The notes under the pieces: generated by a model
The model's database searches: none
Told to the model about the DNA's origin: nothing
The model's input: only the letters and a program-made list of their open reading frames with translations
Source of the DNA: Thiomonas sp. X19
GTDB lineage: Bacteria > Pseudomonadota > Gammaproteobacteria > Burkholderiales > Burkholderiaceae_C
Direction: 5' to 3'
Length of the DNA stretch: 64,000 nucleotides
Assembly (NCBI RefSeq): GCF_900089495.1
Contig: NZ_LT605203.1
Coordinates: 3,345,621-3,409,620 of the forward strand
Shown here: positions 61,867 through 64,000 of the stretch, one piece after another
Numbering within the stretch: position 1 is the first letter of the stretch
Layout of the letters: each line of letters begins with the position of its first letter
Position numbers and translations under genes: made by a program

Positions 61867-62484
61867 ATGCATACCCCACCAGCCTCGCGCTCCAAACCCA
61901 CACCCACGCACGAACTGCCGTTCGGGGCGACCCTGCGCAAGCTGCTCCTGATCATCCCGGCGAGCTTCGCGCTGCCCGTGATCGTCCTGCTTCTGATCGC
62001 TTCCTACCTGTCCAACACAGTGGGACCAAACCCGGATTCGTCGCCGATGTCCACCCGCGCCATCGCTCGGCGCATTGCACCAGTGGCACAACTCGTGGTC
62101 GCATCCGGCCCTCGAATGGCCGAAAAGTGGAACGCCGCCTCGCTCTCCGCGGCAGCGCCGACACCGAACGCCCAGGCCAAGACACCGGCCACCGCCCACG
62201 CGCCTGTGGGCGGCACCAGCGCTTCGGCCATGCTGACCCTGGCCCGGCGGAAGAACTGCCTGACCTGTCATGCCGCCGATCACAAGGTCGTCGGCCCCGC
62301 GTACGAGGCCGTGGCCGAGAAATACGCGGGCAAACCCGGTGCCGAGCAGATGCTGGTCAATGCGGTGCTGCACGGCCATGTCGGCACCTGGGGCCCGGTG
62401 CCGATGCCGGCCAACACCGATGTGACCCCGACCCAGGCCAAGGATCTGGTGACCTGGATTCTGGGCCTGAACAAGGCGAGGTGA
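61867..62484 (+). CDS. Membrane-anchored cytochrome c
   Basis: The 205-residue protein has one N-terminal transmembrane helix (about residues 24-47), a linker containing IARRIAPVAQLVVA as in tandem cytochrome c5 proteins, and a C-terminal class I heme domain (NCLTCHAA, GPVPMPAN). The heme domain is about 85 percent identical by eye to that of the gene at 61041. It may carry arsenite electrons to the oxidase or to the bc1 complex. Confidence 0.88.
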   Translation: MHTPPASRSKPTPTHELPFGATLRKLLLIIPASFALPVIVLLLIASYLSNTVGPNPDSSPMSTRAIARRIAPVAQLVVASGPRMAEKWNAASLSAAAPTPNAQAKTPATAHAPVGGTSASAMLTLARRKNCLTCHAADHKVVGPAYEAVAEKYAGKPGAEQMLVNAVLHGHVGTWGPVPMPANTDVTPTQAKDLVTWILGLNKAR

Positions 62485-62769
62485 GCAGCCATGGCATCCG
62501 TTATCCGCAAGGCGGTCTTGGACAGGGGCGAAGTGATCACCCAAGCGCGCACAACCCAGCAGCGCCGGTGTGAGTGCCGCAAGGCCATGCGGCTCGACGC
62601 ACGAGGCCTCGTGACCTCGGCACCCGGTTGCAGCGGCGCATCACGGCCCTGGTGCTGGCCGCCGCCATCGATTTCGTGTGGGACCGGGCTGAACGATGGG
62701 CTGCTGCTTTCCGGCCAAGCTTCGATCCGCATCTCAACACTCTCGATCTGTCCTAACGCCCCTGAATAC

Positions 62770-63354
62770 ATGGATGATTTCGACACCGCCGATGGGACAC
62801 TTGAACTGATCCGCAAGCGTCAGCAAACCTCCCCCAAGCGTCTCGTGGCTCCGGGGCCGACGTCCGAGCAAGTCCAAACCCTGTTCGAAGCCGCGGCACA
62901 GGCTCCGGATCATGGCCTGATCCTGCCCTGGCGATTCGTCCGGGTTTCCGAGGCAGCACGTGGACAACTGGGTGAAGCCTTTGCTGCGGCCTTGCTCGAG
63001 CGTGACCCGCAAGCGACCGCGCAGCAACTTCAGAATGCGCGGGACAAGGCGCAACGCGCACCGTTCCTCGCCCTGGCGATCGTCGAAATGCAAGGAAAAA
63101 ATCCAGACATTCCCGTGGCCGAGCGCTTCGTTTCGTTGGGCTGCGCGCTCCAAAACATGCTGCTCATGGCCCACGCTCAAGGATTCGGTGCCGGTCTGGT
63201 CAGCGGCCAAGCCATGCAGTCCCTCGCGTTGCGCACGCTGTTTGGGCTTGAGGCGCATGAGCAGGCTGTGTGTTTCATCGCCACTGGAACCGTCAAAACC
63301 GCCAAGGCTAGCCGGAATCGGCCATCCCCGGACGTGTTTGTCCGCACACTTTAG
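62770..63354 (+). CDS. Nitroreductase-family protein
   Basis: The 194-residue FMN protein has LIRKRQQTSPKRLVAPGPT at the N-terminus, AAQAPDHGLILPWRFVRVS in the middle and GCALQNMLLMAHAQGFGAGLVSG near the end. This is the pattern of YdjA-type nitroreductases. Such genes are frequent in aio clusters. The natural substrate is unknown. ATG 62770 begins the conserved part; the open frame reaches back into a 285-base gap without a recognised gene. Confidence 0.83.
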   Translation: MDDFDTADGTLELIRKRQQTSPKRLVAPGPTSEQVQTLFEAAAQAPDHGLILPWRFVRVSEAARGQLGEAFAAALLERDPQATAQQLQNARDKAQRAPFLALAIVEMQGKNPDIPVAERFVSLGCALQNMLLMAHAQGFGAGLVSGQAMQSLALRTLFGLEAHEQAVCFIATGTVKTAKASRNRPSPDVFVRTL

Positions 63355-63375
63355 AAACCCCCAGGGAGTTGAATC

Positions 63376-63669
63376 ATGACGTCACAGACGTATCCCGCGA
63401 AAGACTTCCTTTATTTCGCGCAGGCCTTCCACCACGGCGAACCCGAGCACCGGAGTTACGTCATCGCCGTGGGCTCGCTCGACGTGGTGGATCGCTTGGC
63501 GCGGGCCGAGCGGGATCGGCATCCGGATTATGGTGTTGCGGTTTATCGAGTGACCATCAATCAGTCTGCATCGGATCATATCCACCTGATTCATTACCAC
63601 AGCTCCGAGATTGGTGAGAAATGGACGGATCGGCGTGGCGCAAACCTGAAACACAGTATTCTCGAATGA
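63376..63669 (+). CDS. Hypothetical protein in aio locus (97 aa)
   Basis: The product has an aromatic N-terminus (YPAKDFLYFAQAFHHGEPEHRSYVIAVGSLDVVDRL) and a His-rich middle (SDHIHLIHYHSSEIGEKW) that could bind metal. No family was recognised. It lies 21 bases after the nitroreductase and 43 before petA, so it is probably in the same operon. Confidence 0.65.
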   Translation: MTSQTYPAKDFLYFAQAFHHGEPEHRSYVIAVGSLDVVDRLARAERDRHPDYGVAVYRVTINQSASDHIHLIHYHSSEIGEKWTDRRGANLKHSILE

Positions 63670-63712
63670 ACATCAAAACATTGCGCGTGGCCTTCCCGAT
63701 GGAGGTATTTTC

Positions 63713-64000
63713 ATGGATCCAAAACGTAGAATCTGGCTGATTGCCACGGGCGTCTCGGCTTGCGTGGGAACCGCTGCCACAGCGGTTCCCTTCGTTGAAT
63801 CGATGGAACCGTCCGATGTGGCCAGAGTCAATGGCGAACCGATCGAACTGGACATCAGTCCAATACAACCAGGCCAAAAACTCATTGTGTTGTGGCGTGG
63901 CCAGCCCGTTTGGGTTTTGCGCCGAACCCCGCAGATGCTCGCTTCCCTGAAGATGACCCAGAATCTTGTTGCCGATCCGTTTTCAAAAAATACGCAGTAT
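63713..64000 (+). CDS. petA: Rieske subunit of bc1 complex (partial)
   Basis: The first 96 codons read as the N-terminus of a ubiquinol-cytochrome c reductase iron-sulfur subunit. A Tat-like/membrane segment (RIWLIATGVSACVGTAATAVPF) is followed by VNGEPIELDISPIQPGQKLIVLWRGQPVWVLRRTPQML, the family hallmark. The cluster-binding domain lies beyond the window. GGAGG precedes the ATG. It links arsenite oxidation genes to a bc1 complex. Confidence 0.88.
   Translation, partial: MDPKRRIWLIATGVSACVGTAATAVPFVESMEPSDVARVNGEPIELDISPIQPGQKLIVLWRGQPVWVLRRTPQMLASLKMTQNLVADPFSKNTQY

Overview
The window is GC-rich and reads as a betaproteobacterium of the Burkholderiales. A complete arsenite-oxidase locus, an anaerobic ubiquinone and class III ribonucleotide reductase operon, two Fnr-type regulators and an L-lactate locus together suggest a facultatively anaerobic, arsenite-oxidising Thiomonas-like organism. 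The genus is inferred from gene content only.

Region 1 (1-12290) is part of an integrated conjugative element. On the left an oriT-like stretch precedes a TraK/TraL/TraM-like trio. Next come a HicAB toxin-antitoxin pair, a TraB homologue, a Panacea-domain antitoxin with an unidentified partner, and a leftward operon with a large helicase-like ATPase carrying a Cys cluster. Region 2 (12291-17940) is a small island bounded by two 3' fragments of a tRNA-Asn gene. It carries a tyrosine integrase, an AlpA-like regulator, a truncated Cas4-like nuclease, a truncated membrane sensor and EAL-domain debris. Region 3 (18000-19500) holds a 14-bp tandem repeat, a hemerythrin, a broken DUF2249 gene and a DUF3079 gene.

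Region 4 (19800-40000) is chromosomal and centred on low-oxygen metabolism. It holds nrdD, a separate glycyl-radical ORF, nrdG, ubiU, ubiV and ubiT, behind NrdR-like boxes and an Anr/Fnr-like box. It continues with a keto-acid decarboxylase, thiG with a TPP riboswitch, dadA, lldR, lldP and lldD, a three-module QueD/PTPS protein, two fnr genes, an ArsR-type regulator and a solitary aa3 oxidase subunit I with an Fnr-like box. Region 5 (40150-44950) is an ECF sigma/DUF3619/DUF3106/RDD operon followed by a phosphoesterase, a glycosyltransferase and dgkA.

Region 6 (44990-53350) is a second, mobilizable module. It holds primase and DUF3987 proteins, a MobC-like protein, a relaxase broken by a frameshift, and HigBA, and it starts with a cluster of TTCCCCCA repeats. 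A three-repeat type I-E mini-CRISPR without cas genes follows. Region 7 (53800-64000) is the arsenite-oxidase locus. The aioX-aioS-aioR sensory operon runs leftward, divergent from aioB-aioA. A sigma-54 promoter precedes aioB. Downstream lie two near-duplicate cytochrome c genes around an ArsR regulator, a nitroreductase, a small unknown gene and the start of a Rieske gene (petA) at the window edge.
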